The notes under the pieces: model-generated
Told to the model about the DNA's origin: nothing
What the model saw: the letters and a program-made list of their open reading frames with translations, nothing else
The model's database searches: none
In this document: piece by piece, positions 38,117-49,762 of the stretch
Layout: the number at the start of each line of letters is the position of its first letter
Position numbering within the stretch: position 1 is the first letter of the stretch
NCBI GenBank assembly: GCA_015698045.1
Contig: BLAL01000058.1
Span: forward strand, 64,501 to 128,500
Direction of reading: 5' to 3'
Length of the DNA: 64,000 nucleotides
Source of the DNA: Rhizophagus clarus
Taxonomy: Eukaryota; Glomeromycota; Glomeromycetes; Glomerales; Glomeraceae
Program-made: the position numbers and the translations under genes

Positions 38117-38380
38117 GGCCGTTCTCAAGCGCCTCCCTCAATGTGATTGGCCATTGATTGAAATAGTGCTCAAGGATTACAATCAATTGAGTAAAAATGG
38201 CAAGCAACACGAGAAAATATGATACAAATTAGGAAAAATAGCACTTTTTAACCAATCAGCGCAACTCTATGAAAAAAAAAAGATGGTTCGTAGCTCCAGG
38301 TTTTTTTGATTTAAATGGTCATCATAATTTGCCTTTTTAGTCAATGATTAACCCATTGACGGAGGCGCTTGAGAACGGCC
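38117..38380. mobile_element. MITE with 26-bp terminal inverted repeats (about 264 bp)
   Basis: The left end ggccgttctcaagcgcctcc and the right end ggaggcgcttgagaacggcc are perfect inverted repeats over 20 bp, and the match continues inward (ctcaatg / cattgac). The element is flanked by TGA on both sides (38,114-38,116 and 38,381-38,383), a 3-bp target duplication. There is no coding capacity. The superfamily is uncertain; a PIF/Harbinger or CMC relationship would fit a 3-bp duplication. Confidence 0.65.
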
Positions 38381-38762
38381 TGAAAAAGCTAATTGTTAGG
38401 ATGATTATCTGTCTATTTTGTCCGTAAATGAAGCTAGATTTGTGCAAAACTTATTGACGCACGAAATAGAATAACCGGAATTTCTTTTCTTTGTATTAAA
38501 AATACACCATATGATTTTTTTTTTTAATTTAACTTTTTTTTCACAATCAGAATAAATATGCCTTTATAAAATAAAAAACAAAATGATTTCCGTATTCATC
38601 ATGCATGTCGATCATAACCCATATGTTAGCATAAGAAAGCGTTTAAATTTGGAATTGTTTAACCGATTTAGGAAATGCACAACGTGAAAATTGTTTCGAC
38701 GTTTTATAATATTATATAGCTTATGCTATATTCTATAAAAAAAAAAAAAAAAAAAAAAAAAA

Positions 38763-40125
38763 GCTTATGCTATATTCTATGTGCAATATGCATATTAAAT
38801 ATAAGAGTAAAATTGCAAAAAAAACCTCTCCTGTGGCATCTTAATTGTGCGTTAAATTAGGCCATCAAATAGTAGGTTTCGCAGTGAAATTTAATTTGGT
38901 AGATCATTTCGTTTCGTAATGGATGATCATCAAAAATAAAAAAAATTTTTTTTTTTTAATTATTTTTAAAAGTTTGATTTTTTGAATCAAGAATTCGCCA
39001 AGAGATTCCAGTTTGTTTATTTCTTTAGCTGGTTAAATTAGTAAATAAAATGAAATCATAGTAAAATAATTTTTCTAAATATATCTTGTGAAAATAAACA
39101 AAGTATAATTTTTTCCAAAAATGCCAGTTTGTTTGTTCTTCATTTGATTTCATTTAGTAAATAAAATATAACCATAACTTTCGAAAAAGATTTTAGTGAT
39201 AAATGAATAATAAAAATATTGAAATAAAAAGATACAATTTATAAATAAGTAAATTGTTATATAAAAGTCATTTACTGGTCATCTATCATTGGAATTTTGT
39301 ATTTCTAATTAATAGATATGAGAAATTATTACGTACAATGATAAGATTTACAAATCAATTTTATTTAATTCTGATATATAAAAAAGAATAAAAATAAAAT
39401 GATTAATAAAAAATAATTAAAACGTTTTTATTAAAATGATTAATAAATAATAAAATTAATTTTATTAAAAATGAGTAATAAAATTATTAAAAACGAGTAA
39501 TAAAATTATTAAATACGAGTAATAAAATTATTAAATACGAGTAATAAAATTATTAAAAACGAGTAATAAAATTATTAAAAACGAGTAATAAAATTATTAA
39601 AAACGAGTAATAAAATTATTAAAAACGAGTAATAAAATTATTAAAAACGAGTAATAAAATTATTAAAAACGAGTAATAAAATTATTAAAAACGAGTAATA
39701 AAATTATTAAAAACGAGTAATAAAATTATTAAAAACGAGTAATAAAATTATTAAAAACGAGTAATAAAATTATTAAAAACGAGTAATAAAATTATTAAAA
39801 ACGAGTAATAAAATTATTAAAAACGAGTAATAAAATTATTAAAAACGAGTAATAAAATTATTAAAAACGAGTAATAAAATTATTAAAAACGAGTAATAAA
39901 ATTATTAAAAACGAGTAATAAAATTATTAACGTTAAAAACGACTAATAAAATTATTAACGTTAAGAACGAGTAATAAAATTATTAACGTTAAGAACGATT
40001 AATAAAATTATTAACGTTAAGAACGATTAATAAAAATAATAATAATTAATTAAAAATGAATTAAAAATGATTAATAAAAATAATAATAAGATTATTCTTT
40101 ATTAAAACAATTAATAAAAATGAAA
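38763..40125. repeat. Dispersed repeat R, copy A
   Basis: This copy shares nearly the whole of its length with copy B at 46,876-48,120. Common landmarks include aattgcaaaaaaaacctctc, gtggcatcttaattgtgcg and gccaagagattccagtttg. Both end in a 22-bp tandem array and then an AT-rich tail containing gattattctttatta. Copy A lacks a ~13-bp segment (tttttaaaaactt) present in copy B. The two copies are very similar, so the duplication is recent. No coding capacity or family was recognised. Confidence 0.8.
39468..40030. repeat. 22-bp tandem array of copy A (about 24 units)
   Basis: The unit is GAGTAATAAAATTATT followed by AAAAAC (22 bp), repeated almost without change from about 39,470 to 39,930. The distal units are longer (extra aacgtt) and change to gactaat, gagtaat and gattaat. 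There are no spacers of unique sequence, so it is not a CRISPR array. Confidence 0.9.
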
Positions 40126-41290
40126 TAAAAATGTTAAAATCATTTTATTAAAAACGATTAAAATAAAATCATTTTTAAAAACAATTAATAGAAAAAACAA
40201 TTAACGTCGTTTTTTTTCTGTTAAAATGATTTTAATAACTTTTAATGTTTTTTTTTATTAGAACAATTACAAAAAATGTTAAAAAGAAATTGTTAAATTA
40301 TTATTAAAAATATTTTTTTAATTATCAAAGTAGGTAATACTTTTTAACAGTTTATTTATTAATCCGAATAATTAAAAAAATTAATTAATTTTTTACTGGC
40401 TTAATTGAACTGAAATAGTTGATAATTTATTTTTTTTTAATGGATTAATAATTTATTTTAAAAATATAGACTATTAATTTCAGTTTAACAAACTGAATAT
40501 AATTATTAATTATTCAGTTTAATAAACCAAAAAAAAAATAATTTTTTTTTCAATTATCCGGTTTAATAAACTTGTTAAAAAATAATTATTAAACATACAT
40601 TTGGTTTAAAAACCAGTCAAATGACTAATAATTTCAATAAACCATTAAAAATATTAATAGACTCATTTTTTTTTATTATTTGGTTTAAAAAAACCATTAA
40701 AATAAATATAGATAGAAATCAGTTCTATACCATTAAATGCCATCCGACAATAAATAGTTATAAAAGTGATTACATAAATTTTACGTTGCATACTTTTATT
40801 CAAATATCTTTATATATTTATATCATAATATACAGTATATAAAATTACTTAATAATATATCACATAATATAAATAATTTATTCTTCGTTTATATCTCATG
40901 CCCGCAAACCATCTTATTGACTAACAACGAGACAATATTATAGGGGACGAAGTCCCCTAAAATAAAACGCATATTCTAGTTTCTATTTAAGGATATGATT
41001 ACATGACTTGTAAACCAATTATGGTTTTTATGACACATCTGTCGGCAAAATACGGATCGTCTGTACTTCTGAAATTGATTTTCACAAAAAACGTTTATTG
41101 TAGATGGAAAAAATATCTTTTTTTTTTTTTTTACTCAATGTTTAACGCATATTTATGTCTAATTAGTATGAAATAGGCTAAAGATTTATTTATTGATAAT
41201 CAAAGCAACCTGCAACATAAATAATAATAACATAAATAACACAAAAAAAATGAGAAAAATATAATTCGATGTTGCAACACTAAATTGTAA
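40126..41290. other. AT-rich stretch without supported gene
   Basis: The only notable item is a GC-rich hairpin at 40,941-40,959 (taggggac / gtccccta with a GAA loop). A 73-residue open frame at 40,621-40,842 is AT-driven and unrecognised. Confidence 0.5.
40941..40959. repeat. Perfect hairpin, 8-bp stem and GAA loop
   Basis: The sequence taggggacgaagtccccta folds into a perfect 8-bp stem with a 3-nt loop in otherwise A/T sequence. It lies about 340 bp beyond the 3' end of the carboxypeptidase gene. It could be a remnant of a mobile hairpin repeat or an RNA processing signal. Confidence 0.45.
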
Positions 41291-41300
41291 ATATAATGTA

Positions 41301-43386
41301 CTAATAATTCCTTATTTCTCTCTTTCTTTTAGATTCTAGATCCGTAGTTGTTAATGGTTTATTGTGAATCCATTTAGTAAACATATCTAAAGAATTTACG
41401 GGTTGATAAGCAGGAACTTCATGACCTGACTCATAGACTCTAATAAATGTTAATTTATCAAAAGATTTAATTTCACCGGCAGGTTTATTGTCAACTATCC
41501 ATTTTTTCATTGGAGCATTATTAAAATCTGATTGATGGGACCATATCAACGACTTTACTAATTCTTTTCCGCTGAACCTAAAAGAAAGATTAAAGTCAAT
41601 CAATAAGACAGATTCGATAGCATAAGTAGATGAAAATTCATTCATTTACCAGTCACAGCTAAAATCTGCGTCCCCGTAATATAATAGTACAGGAAGTCTC
41701 CTATAGAGAAGGTATTCAACATCATTCTTATGACTTTGAACACTAAAAAAAAATTATAATATTGAATATATTTCTCTGATATAAATTACGTGAATAAAGA
41801 AGAAATATGATTAATATGCTTACAAATCACCCTGATTATAGAAATTATTGTAAACAGTATCCGAACAAGTAACAAAAGTATTATGTACTCCAATAGCTGT
41901 CATTACTTCAGGTTTAGCCAAATAATGCATGTAATCATCTGGAAGATCAGATTTACTTCTGACATCATAATAGCTTAACCCTGTTTTACCATAGTAGGTA
42001 GCAGTAAAATTATCACAAAAATTTCCTGCTTGGAAGCAGTCATTTGCAATTTGTGTTTTATAGCATTTATCAACTTATAAGGTAAAAATAGAGTCAATTA
42101 TTTTTTACAAAGATGTGAAGGTATTGAATAAAATTAAGAATTCGAAAATCTTACTTGATCGATCGCATTCGGGCAACATTGATCTCATTGCTGTAATATC
42201 ATTTGGACTTAACAATGGTCCATCTAATAAATTTAATGAGATTATTTTATGTTAATATGGATAATGCAATTTTAGAAAATAATATCGACTTGACGACTTA
42301 CATGAGTTAAATTCTGTGAAATCCGGGTAAGAATCACTACGCATTAAGTATAAAAGTTAATGTACTTATTATGTAGTATATATGAACATAACATAAAGAA
42401 TATTTACTATACTATTTTAGGATCAGTCCAACCATTTCCAATTCCAACAGATTGTAATTTAATTGGGATTGCTGTCAATTTTTTCGAATTTATCAGAATA
42501 TTATTTTCATCAATCAACCTTGCAAGTGAGGGTACTATAGGATGTGAGTGGCGTAGTTAATTTTACGTTAATTATGACGAATTAAGAATAATCTGAAAAG
42601 GTTATTAGAAACATACTATAATGTCCTGCATAAGATTCACCAAAAATATGAAAATTCATTTTAGAATATTCTGGAAATCTTTCAAAGAATTTTTGTAGAA
42701 AAATGTATAAACTTTGAGAAGATTGTTCTGTTGTTGATATGTTTTTATTTCCGTATGAAAACCCTGTACCAGCGGGCTGTAATAAAAAGAATGAGTTAAC
42801 ATAATATTTATTAATTATATTATTTTATAAGAAAATTATTACCTGATCAATAAATAACAAATTAGAAACTTGATTCCAACTTTCAGGATTCACTTTAACA
42901 TCTGCCCCTCCTGCTAAAGTTCTACAAGGACCCATTTCTTGAAATAATCCTATCATTGAAGAACATCCTGGACCCCCATTTAACCATAACGTTAATGGAG
43001 AAGCTTGAGGATTATTTCTTGATTCAAAAAACCAAAAAAATAAGTTTGAATATTGGTCAACTTTTATATAACCGGAATACTAACGAGCGAAAGAATAGTT
43101 AATATTTAATATGACATATAAAACAAATGAATTCTTTTTTCGTTTCTTCACCTGCTTCACGTTTGGATCACATAGTTTACTTGATACAATGTTATATGTA
43201 GAATCTAAAAAAAAAATCATTAATAAAAATCTGAAATAAAGTGCCACGACTGCCACGTAATGCTCTAATCATACCAATAACTGTTGCGTCAACAATTTCA
43301 ATGGTTAACATGGAACATATGATTAAGATAATGGAAATGATGAATAGGCAAGATAATTTGCCGGATGATTTAGTTATAAGTTTCAT
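41301..43386 (-). CDS. Serine carboxypeptidase (peptidase family S10)
   Basis: Ten exons on the minus strand close exactly in frame to 470 residues: 43386-43275, 43204-43152, 43079-42843, 42776-42617, 42534-42408, 42336-42302, 42223-42155, 42073-41824, 41742-41650 and 41577-41301. The N-terminus ([20 protein letters not shown]) is a signal peptide or signal anchor, so the enzyme enters the secretory pathway to the vacuole, wall or outside. The catalytic triad of the family is intact: Ser182 in FGESYAGHY, Asp374 in [11 protein letters not shown] and His431 in ESGHEVP. The substrate-binding blocks [11 protein letters not shown] (86-96) and GNGWTDP are also present. It should remove C-terminal residues from peptides at acidic pH. 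Its length matches the family and no damage is seen. The first-exon donor was chosen among several because gtatga keeps phase and is the best match. Confidence 0.93.
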
Positions 43387-43470
43387 CCTTTTTTCAAAAT
43401 TTATTTATTTCAAATATGTGAGAATATTAACTATAAGACGTTAATGTCTTGAACAGAACATCATCATCCT

Positions 43471-43480
43471 TTATATATAT
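43471..43480 (-). promoter_or_regulatory. TATA box of the carboxypeptidase gene
   Basis: On the minus strand, taatatatataaagg lies 85-95 bp upstream of the ATG at 43,386. This is the same spacing as for the kinase-Sel1 gene. Confidence 0.5.
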
Positions 43481-43488
43481 TAATTTGA

Positions 43489-43613
43489 GAGCCATTTTTA
43501 GATCGTCTGTTCCTTTTAGTAAAATATAAGAGTCATTTTTAGATCGTCTGTTCCCTTTTAGTAAAATATAAGAGTCATTTTAGATCGTCTGTTCCCTTTT
43601 AGTAAAATATAAT
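43489..43613. repeat. Three tandem ~41-bp repeats upstream of the carboxypeptidase
   Basis: Three head-to-tail copies contain agatcgtctgttcc and ttttagtaaaatataa, differing by one or two bases. They begin just upstream of the TATA box, so they could act as repeated upstream promoter elements. Confidence 0.75.
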
Positions 43614-44019
43614 AACAATTCTATAAAAAGTATAATTGCAACAAAAATATAAACATTATAATACCCTCCTGAAATTATTTGTAACCTCGCTTCTTAATTT
43701 AAAAGTAAGGTTATCTTTAATTATTTGTTTGTGACGTTAAAAACAAAATAAAACTATTTTTATGCCAATGTCAATGATGAAAAGAGGATATTTTCCTGAT
43801 CTCATAATCTAACAGATTTCTGAACTCCGAATAGCCAAACAAATAATAAATAAAGAAAATCATTGTTATCATCAGAATTCATGAATACATACAGTACGTG
43901 TAAGTGATATTTGAAAGACTTAACAAATTATCAAGACATTTTTAGCGCCGAAATTGATATCCTGAAATGCATTGATTTTTTGACAATCATACCTTGAAAT
44001 AAAAAATTGGGCGTATTTG
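43614..44019. other. Short intergenic stretch
   Basis: Nothing specific is recognised between the promoter repeats of the carboxypeptidase and the foldback element. Confidence 0.4.
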
Positions 44020-46874
44020 CACCCCATCCGTCCGATCAGCAAAGGATCCAACCTTACAACTCCTGTCTCAAGCTTATAGATTAGATCCTTTCATGGCAAA
44101 CCATGGTTTGCATCTAATGTCCGCATAATAGGTGGACGAAACACATCCATTCAACATTGTCACGTGACTTCGCGGACAATTTTGTCCGTATTTGCTTGGA
44201 TGTGGACAAAGCATGTCCACCAAAAGTGGGCAATTTTGTCCGAATTTTGGCTTGAATATGGACAAAGCATGTCCGCAAAAGGCGGACAATTTTGTCTGAT
44301 ATTTGTTTGAATATGGACAAAGCATATCTGTATAAGGTGTCCACATTTTGCTTGCATAGTGAGGATCATCATGTTCCCAATAATGCGAGAAAATAGTGCA
44401 CTCTATAATGACATTTGTTCTCACATTGAAGGACTAATTAATAGTAATAATAAACATATAAATTTAGTAATAAAATTACATATTGGCGTAAAGATATAAT
44501 CATAAAAATATAATAGGACACCTGTATTTACCATTATCATTATTAATATGCATAAAATTATTAGTATTTTTATTTATTATTTTTTTGTAAAATAATATAT
44601 AATACAAATAAAAAAAATTTAACTACTATAGTGTTCTAAAATTAAACATGATTTTAAGAAAACCCAAATTGTAAAACTTATAAACTTCTCTTAAAGTAGT
44701 TTTTTACATTAAATAACTTTACTTAAATATAAAAGATGATTTCATTGACTAATAAAATGGTAAAATTACACTTTGAAGTTGATTTGAAATAGAAAAAAAA
44801 ATTAAGAATTAATATCATTATAAAAACAAATTTTTTTCACTATTATAGCACATACTTACACCTATAAAAATTGAGTTTTAAGTGGTTTTAATCTCGTTGA
44901 ACAACTTTACTTAAGTGTGAACGGGTAATTTCACTTGACTAAAGTAATGAAATTACGCTCTGAAATTGTTAAACAGAAAAAAAGTCAAATAAATATGATT
45001 TTTTTATAAATACGGATAAATGTAATGTTTTTTTGGTTTTTCATGTTAAAAATAAAAATTATGTAAAATATTAAAAACAAAAGAAAAAAAAAAAAAAAGA
45101 AACAAAAAAAATCTTATAGTAAATATACATATGTATTATATAGTTATTTTTAGTAATTTCAACAAGATAAAAACAAAAAAAAAAAAACAAGGAAAATAAA
45201 TAAACAAAAATATAAACAAAAATAAAAAAAAAGAAAAAGAAAAAAAACAACAAAGAAAATAAAAAAAAAAAAAAAAAAAAAAAAATAAAAACCAAAAAAA
45301 AAAACCAAAAAAAAAAAATAACAATAAAAAAAAAACTAAATAAAAACAAAATATAACAACAAAAATAAAAACAAAAGTAAATTGTCTTAAAAATAAAGGA
45401 AAATAAAATTTTAAAATAAAAAAGGTTGGAAAAGAAAAATTTTAAAAATGGTGTAAAATTTTAAATTCATGTGATTTAATAGCTGTTTTTTTGCACAATC
45501 ACGCAAATCTTTTACTGTATGTAATGCAAAAATTTTCATATTTTCATTTTTTTCTTTCATTTTTATTTTAAAAACTAATTTTTTTTGTTTTTTTTTTTTT
45601 ATTTTTTTTTTATTATTACTATTTTTTTTGTTTTCGTTTTTTTTTTGTTTTGACTTTTATTTGGTTTATGTTCTTTTTTGTTTTTTATTTTGGTTTTTAT
45701 TTTTTTTTTGTTGAAATTTCTAAAAATAACCACATAATACATATGTATACTATTTATAATATTTTTTTTTGTTTTTTTTTAACATGAAAACATTATTTTT
45801 AGCGTACTATTTTTCAATTTTTATAAGGTTAAAATATTTATTGAAAAAATCATGATCTAACTTTTTTATTTTTCTGTTTACCAATTTCAGAGCGTAATTT
45901 AATCACTTTAACCAAATGAAATTACCTTTTTACATTTAAGTAAGATTGTTCAGAAAGGTTAAAATGCTTAAACCTTAATTTTATAGTATATAAATTTAGG
46001 AGAAGTTTAGGAGTTCTACAATTTAGTTGTTGTAAAATTATGTGTAATATATTTAAAATTATTTATATTTTTTATTTTTTATTTATAAAATAGCATATAC
46101 AAAATAAAAAATTTTAACTATGTATAAATTGTTTTTTCTAAAAATTAATGGTGCTAAAAATTACTAGTGGTAAATATAGTATATTTTATATAATTATAAT
46201 TTTATGCTGCTTGCTGTTTATTATTACTATTAGTTAGTCAATCCTTAAATATGAGGTCAAATATTCTTTATAGTAAGGGCCATCAAATACAAAATAATAA
46301 TATCCTTCATGGTAAGGACATCATGGTCCTCCAATAATGTGAGGTCGATAATATCCTCCAATGATGAGAACCATCATGACCCCAAGATAATAATGCCACT
46401 CATAGTGAGTACCATTAACAATAATGTCCTTACTTTTTCCTTTTAAACAATGCATATGGGTGGTTTATACACTAGGATCTGATGCACAAAACTGAAATTT
46501 CAGAATTGTCTGGAATTATTATAGCTTATGGAAAATCCGAAATGGCCCATAAATTACTTTAGTGGACATGCTTTGTCCATATCCAAGCAAAAATTCGGAC
46601 AAAAATGTCCACTTTTGATGGACATGCCTTGTCCGCATCTAAGCAAAATTTGGACAAAATTGTCCACTTTTGATGGACATGCTTTGTTCACATCCAAGCA
46701 AATGCGAACAAAATTGTCCGCAAAGTCATGTGACGATATTGAATGGATGTGCTTCATCCATCTATTATGCGGACATTAGATGTAAACCATGGTTCACAAT
46801 GAAAGGATCGTTACCTATAGATTTGAGACATGAATTGTAAGGTTAGATCCTTTGTTGATCGGACGGATGGAGTG
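44020..46874. mobile_element. 2.85-kb foldback (long inverted repeat) element
   Basis: The two halves are reverse complements over almost their whole length, with the centre near 45,445. The outer ends are caccccatccgtccgatc (44,020) and gatcggacggatggagtg (46,874). Matching inner landmarks are 'gcggacaattttgtcc' blocks near 44,170-44,300 and 46,580-46,730, 'attacgctctgaaatt' near 44,950 and its complement near 45,890, and 'acatatgtatta' near 45,127 and its complement near 45,740. Each arm carries three ~57-bp subrepeats around ggacaaagcatgtcc. The centre is A-rich on one side and T-rich on the other. The open frames inside are repeat artefacts. No clear target duplication was found. Confidence 0.8.
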
Positions 46875-46875
46875 A

Positions 46876-48120
46876 TCTTATGCTATATGCAATATGCAAT
46901 ATGCAATATGCATATTAAATATACATCTTGCGTATTGCATATAGCATATAGTATATTGCTTCTTCGATATCAAAAGAGTAAAATTGCAAAAAAACCTCTC
47001 CTGTGGCATCTTAATTGTGCGTTAAATTAGGCCATCAAATAGTAGGTTTCGCAGTGAAATTTAATTTGGTAGATCATTTTTAAAAACTTTCGTTTCGTAA
47101 TGGATGATCATCAAAAATAAAAAAAATTTTTTTTTTTAATTATTTTTAAAAGTTTGATTTTTTGAATCAAGAATTCGCCAAGAGATTCCAGTTTGTTTAT
47201 TTCTTTAGCTGGTTAAATTAGTAAATAAAATGAAATCATAGTAAAATAATTCTTCTAAATATATCTTGTGAAAATAAAGTATAATTTTTCCAAAAATACC
47301 AGTTTGTTTGTTCTTCATTTGATTTCATTTAGTAAATAAAATGTAACCATAACTTTCGAAAAAGATTTTAGTGATAAATGTTCAAATAAAAAATAAATTA
47401 ATAATAAAAATATTGAAATAAAAAAGATACAATTTATAAATAAATAAATTGTCATATAAAAGTTATTTACCGGTCATCTATCATTGGAATTTTGTATTTT
47501 CTAATTAATAAACATGAGAAATTATTACGTACAGTACAATGATAAGATTTACAAATCAATTCTGATATAAGTTTTTAAAAAAATTAATATTATAGTCAGA
47601 GATTTGTTTTTTATTAAAAATGATTAATAAAAATAAAGATTAGTAAAAAATAATTAAAACGTTTTTATTGAAATGATTAATAAATAATAAGATTAATAAA
47701 ATTAAATTATTAAAAACGATTAATAAAATTATTAAAAACGATCAATAAAATTATTAAAAACGATTAATAAAATTATTAAAAACGATTAATAAAATTATTA
47801 AAAACGATTAATAAAATTATTAAAAACGATTAATAAAATTATTAAAAACGATTAATAAAATTATTAAAAACGATTAATAAAATTATTAAAAACGATTAAT
47901 AAAAATAATAATAATTAATTAGGAATGATTAATAAAAATAATAATAATTTACTAAAAATGATTAATAAAAATAATAATAATTTACTAAAAATGATTAATA
48001 AAAATAATAATAATTTACTAAAAATGATTAATAAAAATAATAATAATTTACTAATAAATGATTAATAAACTGAAAATAATAATATGATTATTCTTTATTA
48101 ATAAACGATTAATAATATTT
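46876..48120. repeat. Dispersed repeat R, copy B
   Basis: This is the same repeat as copy A in the same orientation, starting immediately after the foldback element with cttatgctatatgcaatatg. Its tandem array (about 47,695-47,905) has only about nine or ten 22-bp units and is followed by four ~29-bp units containing aataataatttactaaaaat. No coding capacity was recognised. Confidence 0.8.
47695..47905. repeat. 22-bp tandem array of copy B (about 9-10 units)
   Basis: The unit is GATTAATAAAATTATT followed by AAAAAC. It differs from the array of copy A by a T instead of G at the third base in every unit. Confidence 0.88.
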
Positions 48121-49103
48121 CTAAAAAAAAAAAAAAAAATTATTTCAACTGTTGACTACAAAACGTTGCTCTTTGCTAAATTTATGTTCATTTTGAAGAC
48201 GTTGGCACGTTTGGTCTCTAATAAATTCCAAAAGGTTGAGCAGTTCAGACTTTAACAACTTTTCTTTCTTGCGTTAAATGCCTCGTTTCTGCGATCATAA
48301 GTGATTTCATTAGCTGATAAACGTAATGTAATTAATATACCAGGTATGTTTCCGTACTGAACATAACTTTTTGATATAATTAACAACTCTGATAAAATAA
48401 TTATTCATTTATTAATGTAAGATCAAGTAATATAAAATTAACAAACATCTTTATCTAGACGTTATTTATATTTGCTACTGCAAAAGAAAATTCACATTAT
48501 CAGGTAGCAATTGTATTAATTGTATTGTCTGCTAAAAACTACTACAAAAATATTGGTACTTAAAATTTTATTTTAAAATTACATTACTCGACTTTAATTT
48601 CAAAAAAAATTAACCAGATTTTACATGATGGTAGTTTATGATTCAATATTTATTATATTTATTATATATTTAGTTAGTTCATCACGGAGTTGAGTAATCC
48701 GATACAAGAATATGTATGTACTGTATAACTACTCGGTGAGGCATATGTTTCAATTGAACTGAACGTTATATACTATCTATTTAATGAATGAGCAACGCTT
48801 AAGACTTAAAATGTTGGTGTATAACCGATAGATTTGGTATCATATTTTTTCCAATTGTTAGATTGATAAATAAAGTGGATAATATCTGAATTTTAGACGA
48901 CGTCATGCAAAGGAATGTTGAAATAATGACCTAATAACAAAGATATAAAATGACATAACGAAGAAAGTGAACAACTTCAGTAAAATCACAAGGTTTAATA
49001 AGTTCTGAGACGCACAAATAATAACGAAAGGTTCAACAAGTAATAGCAAAAAGTAGGATAAAGAGGGGATGCCGATGAGCATAAAGGAGGAAAAGAAAGA
49101 CAT
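48121..49103. other. Left flank of the large transposon, no supported gene
   Basis: No gene or RNA is recognised. The last three bases (CAT, 49,101-49,103) are the left copy of the target-site duplication of the element that follows. The plus-strand sequence just before it (SIKEEKK-like) may be coding debris that continues at 63,684. Confidence 0.4.
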
Positions 49104-49270
49104 CCCTATAAAAAATCTGGATACGTTTTTGATAAGGTTTTTGTACGGATTTTTTCCTTAGAAAAAACGTATCATAATAGTCCGTTGAAAAGATACGGAA
49201 AATTGCACAATTCCGTATCACTAAAAATACGTTATTGCATGATTTACATACGGAATTTATACGATTTGGT
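49104..49270 (+). repeat. Left terminal and subterminal region of the transposon
   Basis: The CCCTATAA terminus is followed by a dense cluster of short motifs in both orientations: atacg, gtacgga, acgtatc, gtccgt, atacggaa, ttccgtat and atacggaat. In CACTA elements such subterminal repeats are transposase-binding sites. The same words occur at the right end (63,419-63,683). Confidence 0.7.
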
Positions 49271-49336
49271 TATTGAATTTGTACAATTTAATCACAAATT
49301 TTATTTGGTTTGTCCATGATTTTGTTACTAAATCTA

Positions 49337-49690
49337 GGTCAAAATTATGAATAATACTGGTCAAATTTATAATTTAACTTTGGCTAAAATTATAAGATAA
49401 TGCTGGTCAGAATTATAATTTAACTTTGGCTAAAATTATAAGATAATGCTGGTCAGAATTATAATTTAACTTTGGCTAAATTATAGAATAATTCGGTCAA
49501 ATTTATAATTTAACTTTGGCTAAAATTATAAGATAATGTTGGTCAGAATTATAATTTAACTTTGGCTAAAATTATAGAATAATGCTGGTCTGGTTTACGA
49601 TTTAACTTTGGCTAAAATTATTTAATTCCGGCTGAGTATAAAATAATTATAAAATATTGGCCAAATTTATAATTTAATTTCGTAGTATAA
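49337..49690. repeat. 46-bp subterminal tandem repeat (about 6-7 units)
   Basis: Units contain ataatttaactttggctaaa and then ataatgctggtca, repeated with small differences. The array lies between the left end and the minus-strand gene, so it may belong to the promoter-distal or transposase-binding region. No coding capacity. Confidence 0.8.
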
Positions 49691-49762
49691 TGAATTTAAA
49701 TGATTTATTAAAATATTATAAAAATAAAAATATATACAAAAAATAAAGAATACAAAGAAAAA

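Noticed and set aside
39468-40030. Regular 22-bp array resembling a CRISPR array
   Set aside because: The units are strictly tandem with no unique spacers, and the genome is eukaryotic. It is a minisatellite.
44074-44424. Several overlapping open frames on the minus strand, and their mirror at 46,528-46,779
   Set aside because: They are translations of the ~57-bp subrepeats in the foldback arms and appear in several frames at once.
45071-45349. Phe-rich open frame on the minus strand
   Set aside because: It is a translation of the A-rich centre of the foldback element.
48903-49221. Two overlapping hydrophobic minus-strand frames at the transposon's left edge
   Set aside because: They cross the transposon boundary at 49,104, have no domain, and are driven by base composition.
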